From Zeus faber (lineage: Eukaryota > Chordata > Actinopteri > Zeiformes > Zeidae): a stretch of DNA of 64,000 nt. A model generated the notes under the pieces. That model was not told the DNA's origin. It ran no database searches and was given only the letters and a program-made list of their open reading frames with translations. Within the stretch, counting starts at the first letter, position 1, and each line of letters opens with the position of its first letter. Made by a program: the position numbers and the translations under genes. The stretch is from positions 7,834,144 through 7,898,143 of the forward strand of contig OY482864.1 of NCBI GenBank assembly GCA_960531495.1. Reading direction: 5' to 3'. This document shows positions 9,674 through 39,929 of this stretch, one piece after another.

Positions 9674-12199
9674 ATGGGCCAGTGCGTCACCAAGTGCAAG
9701 AATCCCACCTCGTCGCTCGGCAGCAAGAGTGGGGACAAGGAGAGCAGCTCCAAATCCCACAAGAAGGGCGGCGGCGGCAGCACGGGCGGCGGCGGGCACA
9801 AGGAGGAACCCAGCGCCACGTGCGGCAAGGCGGCCAGCGAGCTGACCAATGGCAAAGCCATGGAGGTCACGGTGGAGACTCCGGTCATCCAAGCGCTGGC
9901 CGGGGACCTGCCGAGGGACGACCGCCTGACGGACGGAAACGGGCTCTCGCTGCTGCGGATCGAGGAGCTGTTCTGCCGCTACAAGGACGAGCGGGAGGAT
10001 GCCATCTTGGAAGAGGGCATGGAGCGCTTCTGTGACGACCTGTGCGTTGACCCGGCAGAGTTCCGTGTGCTCGTCCTCGCCTGGAAGTTTCAGGCGGCCA
10101 CTATGTGCAAGTTTACGAGGTAAGGTCAAAACTATGACGTAAGTCGCGTTTTTGCGTTGCCGCGCAACTGAAGGACGATGAATAACGGGGATTTAGTCGG
10201 ATAAATGGTCGGCGGCGCGATGCGTCACCGCTGGCCAAGCGATAAGACGGCCCTTGCGGGCTGTCCTCTAGAATGCTGAGGGGTAGGGGGCGTGTGGGGA
10301 AATGCATCATGCTCTGACACAGCACTCCCGTGCTGCAGCGACGCTCTCTGCTGAATAGAGCGTCCCCGCCGCTGCTTTGCGAGTTGGAACTCAGCACTTT
10401 TTGATCCAGAGTCGCTGGAAACAACAACCACTCTCTGCTCTTTGTTGACTGTTGCTTACTGAAGCTATTTACATTAAATCTGATGCTTTACAGTGGCACT
10501 GGGGTCGGATTATTGTTTGCCAGAAAATGACAACAATGACAGAAAGGAACAGTTGAACTGTGACTGGCCTGTACACTTAATTGAAAGAGACAGTACAGAA
10601 TTGTACTCAATTATGATTAAACACTTTATCTAACACCAGTGAATTTAATCTGACATTTGTGTATTCAGCGTTTACCACAGGATTTTCATGGACTGCGGTG
10701 GGTGGACACAAAACCCTGTAAGGAGGTCCGGGCATCCATGCCCCCAGATTAAAAAAAAAATAATTAAAAAAAAAAAATTGTAATGATTTGACAACTAAAT
10801 GTACTTTGAAGTAAAAATGTAAAGACTAGATCCACATTTGTTTTATGATAACTTTCCATTTTTTTTTCTATATATACCAACTACTCCTTTCTGTACTGTG
10901 AAACTGGCACATGAACCATCTCTCTCTGGTGGGACACTTCCATTTTCAGTCTTACTCCAGTTTAGTCTTTATAGCAACTTCTGAAAACACTATAGAAATA
11001 ATTTATCAATGACTGTGTAACACAGTATGTTTCAGTAAGTCTCCAATGCAGGTCTGGACAGTAGCCTCTGTCTGTGTGTAGTAGACCATTTTGACGGACT
11101 TGTGTGTAGCAGGCTGCGAGTAGATTGGCACTCAAAAAAACGATTTTTAATTCATTTTTGTTTTATTTTTTTACGACGGGAGACTATGGCGGTAGAAGTT
11201 AAGACTGTGGTGTCCTCCACAGTCTTAAGACATTTATGGGAGACACTGGTATTACGTGACATGATGGTGAGGGGGACAAGGCGTTAACACAGAAACATAA
11301 TGACGATTTTTTTTTAAGATGGAAGACAATGACGATAACTATCTTAAAGAGCTTAAGAATTATGGTTCAGTTCCCAGTGACCCCAAGCTCCACCCAGCTC
11401 ACTGGTCATTGTGCCGATCGCTGCGTTGTACAGATCTAAGACATTTGTTTCTTCAATGTGTGAAGAAACAAGCATGTATGAGATTTAGCTTGAAGATTTT
11501 AGCGGACAACTTTAAAGTACCGGTGACATCGAGGGCCACTTTTAAGACTGGTAATAAATTGGGTCTTTGCTTCTAGTGAAATGATTTGATGAGATTTTTC
11601 TGATGTCTTCGATGTCTCCCCACCCCGCCCCGCCTAGGAAGGAGTTTGTGGAGGGCTGCACGGCCATCCAGGCAGACAGCCTGGATGGCATCTGCTCACG
11701 CTTCCCCTACATGCTGCTGGAGGCCCAGGGCGAGGAGAGCTTCAAGGACCTATACCGCTTCACCTTCCAGTTCGGCCTGGACGCCGAGGAGGGCCAACGC
11801 TCGCTGCAGCGGGACATCGCCCTCGCCCTGTGGCGCCTGGTCTTCACCCAGGACACGCCCTGCATCCTGGAGCGGTGGCTGGACTTCCTGGCGGAGAACC
11901 CGTCGGGCGTGCGGGGCATCTCGCGGGACACCTGGAACATGTTCCTCAACTTCACGCAGGCCATCGGGCCCGACCTGAGCAACTACAGTGAGGACGAGGC
12001 CTGGCCCAGCCTCTTCGACACCTTTGTGGAGTGGGAGATGGAGCGGCGGAGAAAGGAGGAGGCGGCGGAGTGTGAGGCGCAGAGGTCACGGCGGGACGGG
12101 GAGGACGAGTGGCGAAGTACTGAGACAGAGAGTTCTAACGGCAGAGACAGACTGGAGACTGAAGGGAGCCGCGGATCACAGACCTGGGGGGGACACTGA
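9674..12199 (+). CDS. dcun1d3: DCN1-like protein 3 (defective in cullin neddylation 1 domain containing 3)
   Basis: Two coding exons, 9674-10119 and 11638-12199 (TGA), give 335 aa; human has about 304. The start MGQCVTKCKNP matches the family's N-myristoylation signal (Gly2) with nearby cysteines, consistent with membrane anchoring. A Gly/Ser/Lys-rich linker follows. Then comes the PONY/DCUN1 domain: RYKDEREDAILEEGMERFC, LAWKFQAATMCKFTRKEF, LYRFTFQFGLDAEEGQRSL, WNMFLNFTQAIGPDLSNYSE and DEAWPSLFDTFVEWEMERR. DCUN1D proteins act as scaffold E3s that help transfer NEDD8 from UBC12 to cullins. The vertebrate D3 paralogue recruits cullin 3 machinery to membranes. The C-terminus (after about residue 285) is a charged Glu/Arg/Ser-rich tail longer than in human. 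Splice signals: ACGAG|gtaagg and cgcctag|GAAGG. Confidence 0.96.
10120..11637 (+). other. DCUN1D3 intron between coding exons
   Basis: No gene seen. It holds poly(A)-rich stretches (10749-10790) and a perfect 12-bp inverted repeat with a 6-nt loop at 11199-11228 (TTAAGACTGTGG and its complement). Two short open frames near 11102-11576 have no recognisable similarity. Confidence 0.6.
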
Positions 12200-13660
12200 C
12201 GTGACGGGGAGACCGGGGGGGGGGGGGGCGGGTCTGATCTAGAAGTGAACTGTGCATCTGTGAAGCGTTGGGATGAATATTAGTATTACCATTCTCGCTA
12301 TTTCTTTTCTCTCTCCTTGTCATTTTGGGGTGGGATTTCTGCTTTGTAACCTTATTTTCTTGGTTATTGAAAGGGCTCTATGAACTGTTATATTTTAAGC
12401 AATTCTATTTAAGTTATTGTTTTACTGTTTTATTGTCCTCCCTACCCCTCCTCCATTGTGTTTTTAGTAATTGGGACACGTGGTCCATTTTATTACCCCC
12501 ACTCAGCGTAATAATGCGGCAAAAACAAATTAATATTTAAAAAAATCCAGGTAACAGAAAGCCATACCCCCCCCCCCCCATTAACCTTATTTAACTGCTA
12601 ATTTCACCCGGTAATTTGGCCTTTGCCCAGTACCCAAAGGCTTTCTGTTCCCGTTGCATTAAGAAGGGAAATCTGGACAGCCTCTCTCCTATTTCAGCAC
12701 GCTTCCACATTTGGAGTATTACTCCACTTGTCATGATCGGTGAAATCGATTAGATCGGACCAACGACTCGGACTGTATCACTTTATCCTCTGGTACTGTG
12801 GGCACAAAGTGGGCACCGTTCTCTTGCTTTAACATCTGTTTGGCCTGTACTTGCACGGCACCAAAATATTATATATATATTTTTTCCATGAGGGCGTATA
12901 CTCTTTGAAGATGATACAAGTGTCTATTCCATGTGTTGGTTTTCGTCACGGAAGTTGTAACACCTCTGAAATTGACAAGTTGATTTCCTTGAAAACGGCC
13001 CTATTGAGCTTCTCTGGAGTGCCATCGGAGTCTTAAAAAAGCGGGCTTCCTTACCACCGAACGCACCTTTCCTTTTGATATTCACTGATTCCCTCCCAAG
13101 TGGTGGACAGGTGTGCCAGCAAAATGTATGGCAACGCTGCTTTAAAACTGCTGTGTCGATTTCACTTATTGTTTTTTTAAGCTTGATCTTTGTCATTTCT
13201 GGAAAAGACCGCAGCCAGGCGTGTCATTTCGGACGGTCACATCATCTGTTCCGCGGTTCGATTCCGCTTCCCTTCAGCTTTGGCACTGGAATGTGTTGAC
13301 TGTCGTGATGGTTGTAACAAAATGCACAAAAAAAAAAAAAAGCGAATGACCTTGATATGTCACGTACACATACTGCTTCACGAGGAGATTGATGTCCTCG
13401 ACATTATTTCCACTTTAGACCTTTCCAAACTCCTTTTTAATCTTAAATGAAAACAAAAAGCCTCTGGTATTTTTGGGAGAAGTGGTTGATGTTCTGGCTT
13501 ATCAGCCTGTAACTGGGTCCAGTGTGGTGGGGTGGGGGGAACGCGCCAAAACCAGGTCTTGTAAGGTTTACATTTACAGTGGTTTCATTTCAGACCCCTT
13601 TGTCCTTTTTATATACAATGCATTGATTTATAATGAATAAAACAGTGTTGCAACTTTTGA
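12200..13660 (+). other. dcun1d3: DCUN1D3 3' UTR with poly(A) signal AATAAA at 13636-13641
   Basis: From the stop codon to the AATAAA at 13636. It contains a G-run (about 12216-12228), a C-run (about 12571-12580) and a poly(A) stretch near 13330. No other coding content is convincing. Extent inferred from the signal only. Confidence 0.65.
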
Positions 13661-14099
13661 CAAGAGATTCTTGAGCCGATGAGTGTGTTTGTTTTTCGGG
13701 ACCCGATGGCAGACGTAACGTGCTGCATCCGTGTCGTTTCAAAGTGGGAATGCATTCCATCATCCGCATTGGGAGGATCGCGCTCTAAGTCCCAGATGTT
13801 TCATCGGCCGAGGCACTGTTCCGTTTTATGCGCGATCATCCGTAGCAACAGTTTACTGGCCTCCAACTCGCTGCGCTGCTTTATCAAATCCTGCCAAGCC
13901 GCCGGTCACTCTGATCAGTGCCTTCTTACCAGGAGAGGCGGATCCCGCCACTGACAATGGAAGCAGCATATAGAGGAGCACAACGCATAGCGCAAATACA
14001 CTGATTGGGTATTTCTTGTAAAGTGCCTGTGCAGTCAAGTATCCGATGGGGTTTGGTAGGAAAATAATGCTACGAATTACCACTTAAAAGCCGTAAGAT

Positions 14100-14900
14100 T
14101 CACATCCTTATGACGGACCTCGACACGACGATCGGCCGCATTCGGGCCGGGGAGGAGGAGGAGGTGGGTGTGTCCGAGGCTGAGGGGGCTTTCGCCATTG
14201 GTGGCTCGTTAGCCTGGTAACCAAACACAGCTCCCGGCAACAACAAACACGGAGCCATGTCGTGTGGGGAACGACATGACAACATCATGACATGACGATG
14301 TAGGTAAAGGGTTTGGAAATGTCTGCTTTTAATGCCGCTGCCCGTGGGCTTGCCTTCCCGGCGCCTGGGTGGCTCCGCGCTATGTTAGCAAGTCAGCTAC
14401 ACGCTCGTTAGCTTGCGGCTGAGATGAGTCCACCGCTTTGTTGACTTATTTAGCGGACCTTATTTCTTCCTTTTCTTGCGACCTGAATGCGGATTGATTG
14501 AATAGCTGCATCTCTGTAATCCCTGTAACGAACGCATATGTTTGTTTGTTTTTTTTTCGTCCTCAAGAGTTGCCGTAGCTTAGTGTCGTCTCTGCGCACG
14601 CGCCGTGTGCGGAGCCGCGTCTCGGGCCGTTAAGCTGCGGTTGTTCTGCCCGCGCTGCCGTGCAACAGCCTCCAACCGGGGAGGGTTTGTATCGCCACCC
14701 ATTTGGTTTTTGGGTTTTTGTTTTCACGTACTTGACAGCGGGATCCGGACATTAAACGACGTGTGTTTTTTCCCCTCGCGATTTTACGTGACCGTTATTA
14801 AATCGGACTGTGCGACTGGTGTGTGCGGCGGGGAAAGCGAACTGTTGACCGCCGTCAGCGTTGGAGCCGAGCACACGTGGAAACGGGGTCAAAGGGGCAA
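14100..14900 (+). promoter_or_regulatory. katnip: Putative CpG-rich promoter region of KATNIP
   Basis: CpG-rich sequence lies between the DCUN1D3 poly(A) signal and the first supported KATNIP exon. It includes an NRF1-like gcgcacgcgcc at about 14594 and GTTAGC motifs at about 14384-14412. The placement fits a promoter for KATNIP on the plus strand. The TSS cannot be fixed. Confidence 0.45.
14110..14163 (+). CDS. katnip: Candidate first coding exon of KATNIP
   Basis: An ATG at 14110 opens 18 codons (MTDLDTTIGRIRAGEEEE) ending exactly at a donor-like GAG|gtgggt with phase 0. That is the phase the first supported KATNIP exon (from 17923) requires. It lies in the presumed promoter CpG region. 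I cannot confirm it from similarity; another upstream exon could supply the start. Confidence 0.3.
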
Positions 14901-15569
14901 GTGTATCACAGGGGCTTTGGAGGGTGGTGCGGTTGTGTTTACGGGTTTTTAATTTCGATAAAGGTGTCGCTCTTTCAATTTGTCAATCCTCTACACCTCT
15001 GCTGTTCATTGTTGCATTCATCATAAATTCAAAGTGCTTTACATACCGCGTAAAATACATGATGTAGAAGCATAGCAAACCAGGTAAACATAAGTGCGTT
15101 TTAAAACAGGCCTATACACAGAGATATGTAGATATAAGCTATCTATTCTTATGTCTGCTCTTTAGCTGATAACTCGCCCTGCGTCTAAATACGGACGGCG
15201 CTGAAACTTCGAAGCGATCAATCCACTTCCGCTGGGCGGGTCCGTGACGGGCGGCCCTTGGGACGTCACGTCCAAGTGTCGTCATAGTAATGGATACCTG
15301 CCGCTCCGCGGTGTAGACACCTTGCGTCTCGCGGGGGTGGAGCCAGAACCCACGCGTCGCTATCAAGCGTCACATCCCCGAGTAAAAAATAAAAAATAAA
15401 AAAAATCAAAGACTGATACGTGACATGTGACGTGTGAGCTCTAACAGGATTTATTTGTAACTTTGCACATTGAAGAGCGGTGACATCTTCCCCAAAAAGC
15501 GGAGTATGGTTTCATAAACATCACCGTTCGCAGCCTACTATGGACAGCGAGGTAGGAATATCCTATGTT

Positions 15570-15601
<32 letters not shown>

Positions 15602-15924
15602 TTATATATAGACATAGAATTCAGGTGATTAAGCAGGGCAAAACACTAACTGCAGTAAAGGTGTTTTCCTTTCCATAATAATGGTGACCACTTGCAAGGG
15701 CGTGTCCACGGGTCATGGCCGCCCTGAAACACCTGTGGCCCCTGGTAATAATGGAGAACATGGTCAAAGTAGAGTGCTGCAGGTGTAGGGGTTTTAGTCG
15801 ACCAGCCCAGAAGTTAGCATGCTCCTAGTTCCCCCGACAAGAAGTCACTGGGATCTCTCTCGATCGATCGATAGAGAATACAACACAGAGTTAGTCTGCA
15901 AGTGGAGTTGAGAAAATGAGAGAG

Positions 15925-15971
<47 letters not shown>

Positions 15972-17922
15972 CCAGCCAGTGTGTGCGCCAATCAGATTTT
16001 TCCATTAGTTTTTGGATTACTGCAGACAATAAGCGCTGTGGCAAACAGAAGTTTGATACTTACACGTTTTGTTCAGCAAGATGATGTTCACAAATAAGCA
16101 CCAATTTTATGATTTTTTTTTAAAGCGTAAATGCGATCACCAGAAGTAAAAAGCTAGCGTTAGGCTATGAACGAACAACACCGCAGTCACATCTCTTCGA
16201 CATTTTGATTTTGTGCGTTTATCTCTTCTACAAAAGCCTGGAAAGTGTGAGTTGGAACAGTTTGCAACAGTGAGAGTATAAACACGCTTGAGGCTGTGAG
16301 TAGACTAGTGAGTAGATGTGTTCACCTTGAAGAGGTGTAATGGCCCCGACAACCTCCTGTGGTCTCATTTAGCCACTTGTTATCGACCGCCTTTTTTAAC
16401 ACACGTAAAAGCTTCATAATTCACAAGTGGGGTATTTACTGACGTATTCTATGTAGTCGAAACAAAACGGGAAAATCCCTTAAGCTTATGTTCTCCACAG
16501 ACCTTATTTCAGGCATCGAACCAAAAGCCCATTCAAAAAACCTATCGACTTCAGGACGAGGGAACCGGAAGTGCAGAAACTAATTTCCGGGCTTTAGGAC
16601 TCATTCCTGCAGCGCTCTATTTCCAGGGGCTCTTGTTTCAGTGTTAGCGGTGTCGGTTCTGACGTCACGGTGGGGATTTGGATCTAGGTCATACCGAGTC
16701 TATGGGATGGACGCAGCCAAAGTAATTGCTGTTTAAAATTGACTGTAAAAACAGGAATGTGTTGAACAGGTGTGATGGGCACAGTTGTCAGGCTGGAGGA
16801 GGAAGGGGGTGCTGCTGTATGTGAGAAAATCCAGGAAAATAAAGTTAATAAATATAAACACATGTGGCGCCCCTAGGTTCTAGGTTATATTTATTGGTTA
16901 TCATTAGGTTTCTTGTATATTTGCCACATTTTTATGATAATAAAACGTAACGCAAAATAAACATATTTTATGAATTTTTGTAAGGTTATTGTATATTTAA
17001 TTTCCCGTCTTCTAGTTATTTTTTTAAGTATGTTGCATATTGACATTCTTTTGCTTTTTATTGTTGATTAGTTTGTTTATTTTACTGCTTTTTGTTATTT
17101 TGCTGTATATTGTAATCACAATTAATTAATTTTAAATAGTTTATAGTTTATCTTTATCTTTATCTTTAATCGTATTACTTTATTATTATTATTATTATTA
17201 TAATCTTTCTTATTCTTATTATTATCGCCCATTTTGATGCGAGTGGCTGTGACGCTGCTCCATCACTGGTTCTGGACATTCCACGGCCACCGGAGAAAAA
17301 AGAAAAATAAGATCCTGGACACGCCCCTGCAGCCGTGCCAAATCTTAGAGTAGTGCTTCACCTTGTGCTCGCTGTAGAGGATCCCTGTCACTATTGACAT
17401 CTCTCTCTGCTCTTCTCTTCTCTTTCCTCTCCGCCGCTCGGGGTGTCAGACACCGTAGCCCAGTTGGCCTGTAGAGACTGAGTAAGAGGCCTTGTGGTGC
17501 TTGGCGTCTTTTGCACGATGCTCCCATTTATTTATTTTTTTTAATTTCTTTTTTAACAACACATGCATGGGCTTGTAGCTCTCAGAAATGATTGTTCCCT
17601 GCAACGCACCCATGCCTGCACCTTTCACCGCAGACTCGCGCCGGTGGTTCGAGTTGAGACGAGTACAATTTTGGGTACTGTAGCATCCAGTTTAACTCTT
17701 TGATTTGGATACGATTAAACAACTTCGGCTGCGAGGACATTTCATGAAAGATCACCCTTTGTGTTTATGCTTTTCATTATACTGCACTATAACATAACAT
17801 CTATTTTTCCGTTCATATTTTACAACTCGGCTTTAATAGCGATTCTTCTGGCTTTCAGTTGTTTTGTGTGTGTAACATTTGCTTATGAACGTATGTGCGG
17901 GGACGTGTTGTTGTCTTTGAAG
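14164..17922 (+). other. Upstream/intron 1 region of KATNIP
   Basis: No protein-coding signal found beyond the candidate exon. Contents: a (TA)n tract at about 15571-15610, a (TG)n microsatellite at 15930-15968, and an AT-rich block with ATT triplets at 16900-17225. A short piece near 15020 resembles the widespread fish repeat fragment (TCAAAGTGCTTTACAT) also seen at about 22310. Confidence 0.5.
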
Positions 17923-36093
<18,171 letters not shown>

Positions 36094-37415
36094 CCGACTG
36101 ACCGGTCGACAGACAGACCGACGTGGATTCAAGCCACGCCGCTCACACAAGAGCCAACGAGGCTGGATTTCAAGCCATGACCCGACCTGCGGTGGGTGAA
36201 TCCTGAGCACTGAGCTTCCCCTCAAAATGCCTCCATTCGAAATTCTCCACCGCAGAGGGTGGCGGACTCTCAAGGCGTCACGAGGCGGGCGGAGCCGGCA
36301 CGGCCAGCGCCGGGTTTGTAGGCACCGGCAGGACCGCGCTGCAAGGTTGGATTATAGTTTCCCCAACGCACAGATATACACGATCCAGGACCTGTTCACC
36401 CCCCCCATCCCTCCCTCCCTCCCGCAGCGTCAGGGTAACCACCAGCCCTACCCTTGTGCCTAGTCTCTCTCACTATCTTTGTGGCTGCTACTTGTGACTT
36501 TCGTGCTGCGTACTTTAATGCTGCTTGCGTCGCACAGGTTGTCAAAGATGCGCTCACCACCGATCGGACGTGGGCCGATTTTATCAGCACCGGAGCCCCC
36601 ACGGCCTGATGACCTGCTTTGTGCACCAAACAATCTTATTGCTATGCAGTAACTCTTCATTGAATTTCTCGTCTAATATATTATATTACAAAGCATACGT
36701 TTTATGCTGAGTAAGTCACCTCTGGAAGACACATATTTGATGGCTGATCAGTTCCCTTCCCTTCCATGAAACACGTGAGCTGGATTTAAGGGTTGCATTT
36801 TAGCTAGACTTTAATTAAGATTACACCAATAACGGGACACGGTTCCCTTTCATAAAATCCATGACACAATTTTTTCCAAATATAACATCCTTTTCTATCC
36901 AAGTGACCTTTTATCAATAAGCTATACAGGAAGTTGTTCTTTAGCTGATTCGATTTTAGCGAAGCTGTAAAATATTCCCAATAATTAGGTTGGGAAGGGA
37001 TGATTCTACAGTTGCCAGTATTGTTCTGAAGTAGAGTAGCTACTTCTAACAACTTCTAATATGCAAACACTATTGACATACCTCAAAAGGATCACAATAT
37101 CAAAAAAGGAAAATAAATCGAAGTTCTGCATTAAAACACTAAATAGCCTGTGTTGTATAACATATACTTTGTAGTATTTTGTTGCATGGAAGTGACCTCA
37201 GTGTTGGCTGAGGTGACCAACTTAAAAATGTTAGGCATTCTTATGTATTTAATTTAAATATTTTAAGCCTTCTGAATCTCCTTTGGGCTACAGGTGAAGA
37301 TGGCTTCAACTGGACTTTCTGCGTTAAAAAAATATTTTATTATTTTTTAATGTTGTTCATATATGTATATTTGATGTAGGTATATTTGAATAAATAAAGA
37401 GGAAAATGGTTTCTG
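36094..37415 (+). other. katnip: KATNIP 3' UTR with poly(A) signals at 37389-37398
   Basis: From the TGA at 36091-36093 to two overlapping AATAAA hexamers at 37389 and 37393. The sequence becomes AT-rich towards the end. COX6B comes from the opposite strand about 440 bp further on. Confidence 0.65.
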
Positions 37416-37851
37416 GGGAAAAAAAATGAATCCTCGCTTTTTGGTAAGAATATTTGAAAACGACATGAGTGACTTCTGAGTTCCTTATTATTCCTTCGAG
37501 ACAATAGCCTGTGCATAGAAAATGGACCACCACCAGCTAAGAATCTTCATTTTTTTTTAATGAGTCCCCAAAATGATTAAAATGATACGGATTAATTTGA
37601 ACTTATCTGGAAGGTACACCGGGTGTTTTAACGTAATGTTGGGATGAAATGAAAACAAAAATAGTTTGGCTCTCCATACATATCACCTGAGACATTTTAA
37701 TGCACAATCTGCAGTACAATTCATTTCCTTTTTGTTTTGGGTTTTTAAGGAATGGCTGGATACAAGGCGCTCCCATTCCAGAGCAGCAGTGGTTAAATGG
37801 AAGGATTGTGGCGAAACGATCAGCGTTCCGACCACTCGTACACATTCGGCA

Positions 37852-38133
37852 TCAGATCTTCCCTGCAAATGTCCCCTCTTCCCTCTGGTCGTCCCACTTC
37901 TGAATCTAAAAAGAGAAACTTGGATTAGAACGCTGCATGTTAAATTCTGAGGTGGTGGGGGCGCAAAGTCAGGTTTTAGGAAACAGAATTGACATTTTAA
38001 ATAGTCATCTCATAAAGACTTTGAATTGACGTATCAGAAGCCTAAGCCCTGCCCCGCCTAAAGCTTTAGTTGCAGCCAGGCCACAAAAAGTGTCATTGCA
38101 CCATTGACTTATGTTCCACAGGAAGTTATGTAA

Positions 38134-38169
<36 letters not shown>

Positions 38170-38656
38170 TTTTTGACTTGAGTTTATCAATCCACAGAGC
38201 AGGAAACCACCGAATCTATTTTGACATCAGAATCCTTGGTCCTCCTTTTATTGTGGGCAATGCAGTCGATGGGACAAATTTAGAAAGGGGGTCAATATTT
38301 ACCCATGACATGGGGCAGAGGGACTTGTAGACCCTCTTGTACCAGTCGCAGGGGGCGTTGTCCACCCCCTTAGCGTCCAGGGCTTTCTGGCAGCGATGGT
38401 AGTCTTATCAATAGAGCAACGACAGCGAATTAGGACAAAAAAACAAAACGTATACAATGGAAGGGTCGTCTCTTTATGACTTTATGACTCGTTAAAGAGC
38501 CGTGGAAACCCAGGAGTCTTGAGCGCTCCGCCTCCAGCCCCCGCGCTCACCCACGTAGTTGGACCAGCAGTTGCGGGTCTGGTTCTGGTTGGGGAACCTG
38601 GCGTCGAAGGGTGCCGTGCGGTAGTTGCTCAGCTTGGCCTGGATGTCTTCGGCCAT
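37852..38656 (-). CDS. cox6b1: Cytochrome c oxidase subunit 6B (VIb), complete
   Basis: Three coding exons on the minus strand, 38656-38551, 38403-38303 and 37905-37852 (TGA), encode 86 aa, the same length as human COX6B1. The start [20 protein letters not shown], then [11 protein letters not shown], is diagnostic. The paired-cysteine CHCH fold is visible: C-x9-C in CWSNYVDYHRC and C-x10-C in [12 protein letters not shown]. The end GTFAGKI replaces the usual GTFPGKI. The subunit sits on the intermembrane-space side of complex IV and helps hold the dimer. An acceptor (ttcctgcag-like on minus) 9 bp before the ATG implies a further upstream untranslated exon. COX6B1 is favoured over COX6B2 by similarity, but fish paralogy is not resolved here. 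Confidence 0.95.
38138..38166. repeat. T29 homopolymer in the last COX6B intron
   Basis: Twenty-nine consecutive T on the plus strand (poly(A) in the sense of COX6B), between exons 38303-38403 and 37852-37905. Confidence 0.9.
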
Positions 38657-38899
38657 CTTCACTTCCTGCAAAGACCGAAGGGTTCTGAGAAGACGATTGG
38701 ATGCAACGAACTATTAAATTAAAGGGTTTTTTGGGTTTGTTTTTTTTACGTACGTAAGCGCGGCGCGGTGAAACGATAAAGGGCAAACTGCAAAACAAAG
38801 GAAGAAAAACATAAGTTACTGTTTAATCAAGAGGTGGGGGGAAAAAGCCCCGCCGTGTCCCCTTGCGTGGCGGGATTGAACCGGACCCCGGAGCTGTGC

Positions 38900-39039
38900 T
38901 CATGCTGCGTTCCCTAGAAGTCGGAACTCTGGAGAGGACAAAGTTCCGACTTCTATGGAACACAGCATGACATTCCATAAGCTTGCAACCTTTCCCCAGT
39001 GTGTCCGACTGGGGAAAGGTTGCAAGGAAATGGAATGTC
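38900..39039. repeat. Two back-to-back hairpins (palindromic element)
   Basis: First inverted repeat: 38900-38928 against 38942-38970 (arms about 29 bp, one or two mismatches, starting TCATGCTGCGTTCC). Second: 38969-39000 against 39008-39039 (arms about 32 bp, containing GCAACCTTTCCCCAGT), loop gtgtccg. They touch end to end. Probably a MITE-like element with related sequence at about 50600-50940. Confidence 0.8.
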
Positions 39040-39929
39040 GAGGCTGATAACAGATCCGACATCACAGCAACATGGCGGCACACAGCGTTAAGTTCCTGGA
39101 GTTGGAATGGTTCTTTTTTTTTTTTTTTTTTTTCCTTTTAAACCTGGATCCTCCACCTCTGATTAGAACGATCCAATCGAAATAAATACAAAAAAAAAAG
39201 GCAAGATATGTGAGCAGAAGAATAAACGTGCAGGTCCTTTCCCAGTGCTGTGGTGCAGTGATACAGATGAATATAAATAGATCGTCACGACGATCGACAT
39301 ATTGAAGATCAGTATAAATATACAGTTTATATTATTTGTAGTGACTATGGCCCCACTCCGTTCAACGGTTAAAATTGTTGAGTCACTGCGACATATTTTC
39401 AATTCCAGCGAACACGAGTTGAATCTGGAGTCGACCTTGTTCACCCCAAAAATTCAAGGTGACTTGTTCGCCCCATCCTCGAAGGGAGAAGGGGTTTTGT
39501 TTTTGTTTCCTTTTCAACGGTGCTGCTCTGCGGCGCATCAGATGATTCTAGGAGTGATCGATGATTTCGCCTTTTTATTTTATTTTTATTTATTTTTTCT
39601 TAGCGGGGAGAGGAGCCGATCTCGACTGCGCGCCACCTTAAGGTTCCCTCAACTCACAAGCGATATTAATTGGGGGAAAATACGTTGTTATTTTTTTTTT
39701 GTTTTGTTTTGTTTTGTTTTGCTTTGTTATTAGTTTGTTTCACAAATCGGGAAAAACTTAACGTCACTAAAAATCAATATCCGCCAACAAACCCGCTTTC
39801 GTTTTGTCGCCATAACAACCGCGTCGCGTCAAATATGTATTCAAGTAGTTTATAAACAAACAAAAAACAAATCATATATATTTACATATAAATAAGTATA
39901 TATCCTGAACGATGAGTGTTTATTATGAA

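Noticed and set aside
9566-10129. 187-residue minus-strand frame
   Set aside because: Antisense shadow of the first DCUN1D3 coding exon in GC-rich sequence.
11102-11576. Two short plus-strand frames in the DCUN1D3 intron
   Set aside because: No similarity recognised and no splice sites that extend them. Possibly repeat-derived.
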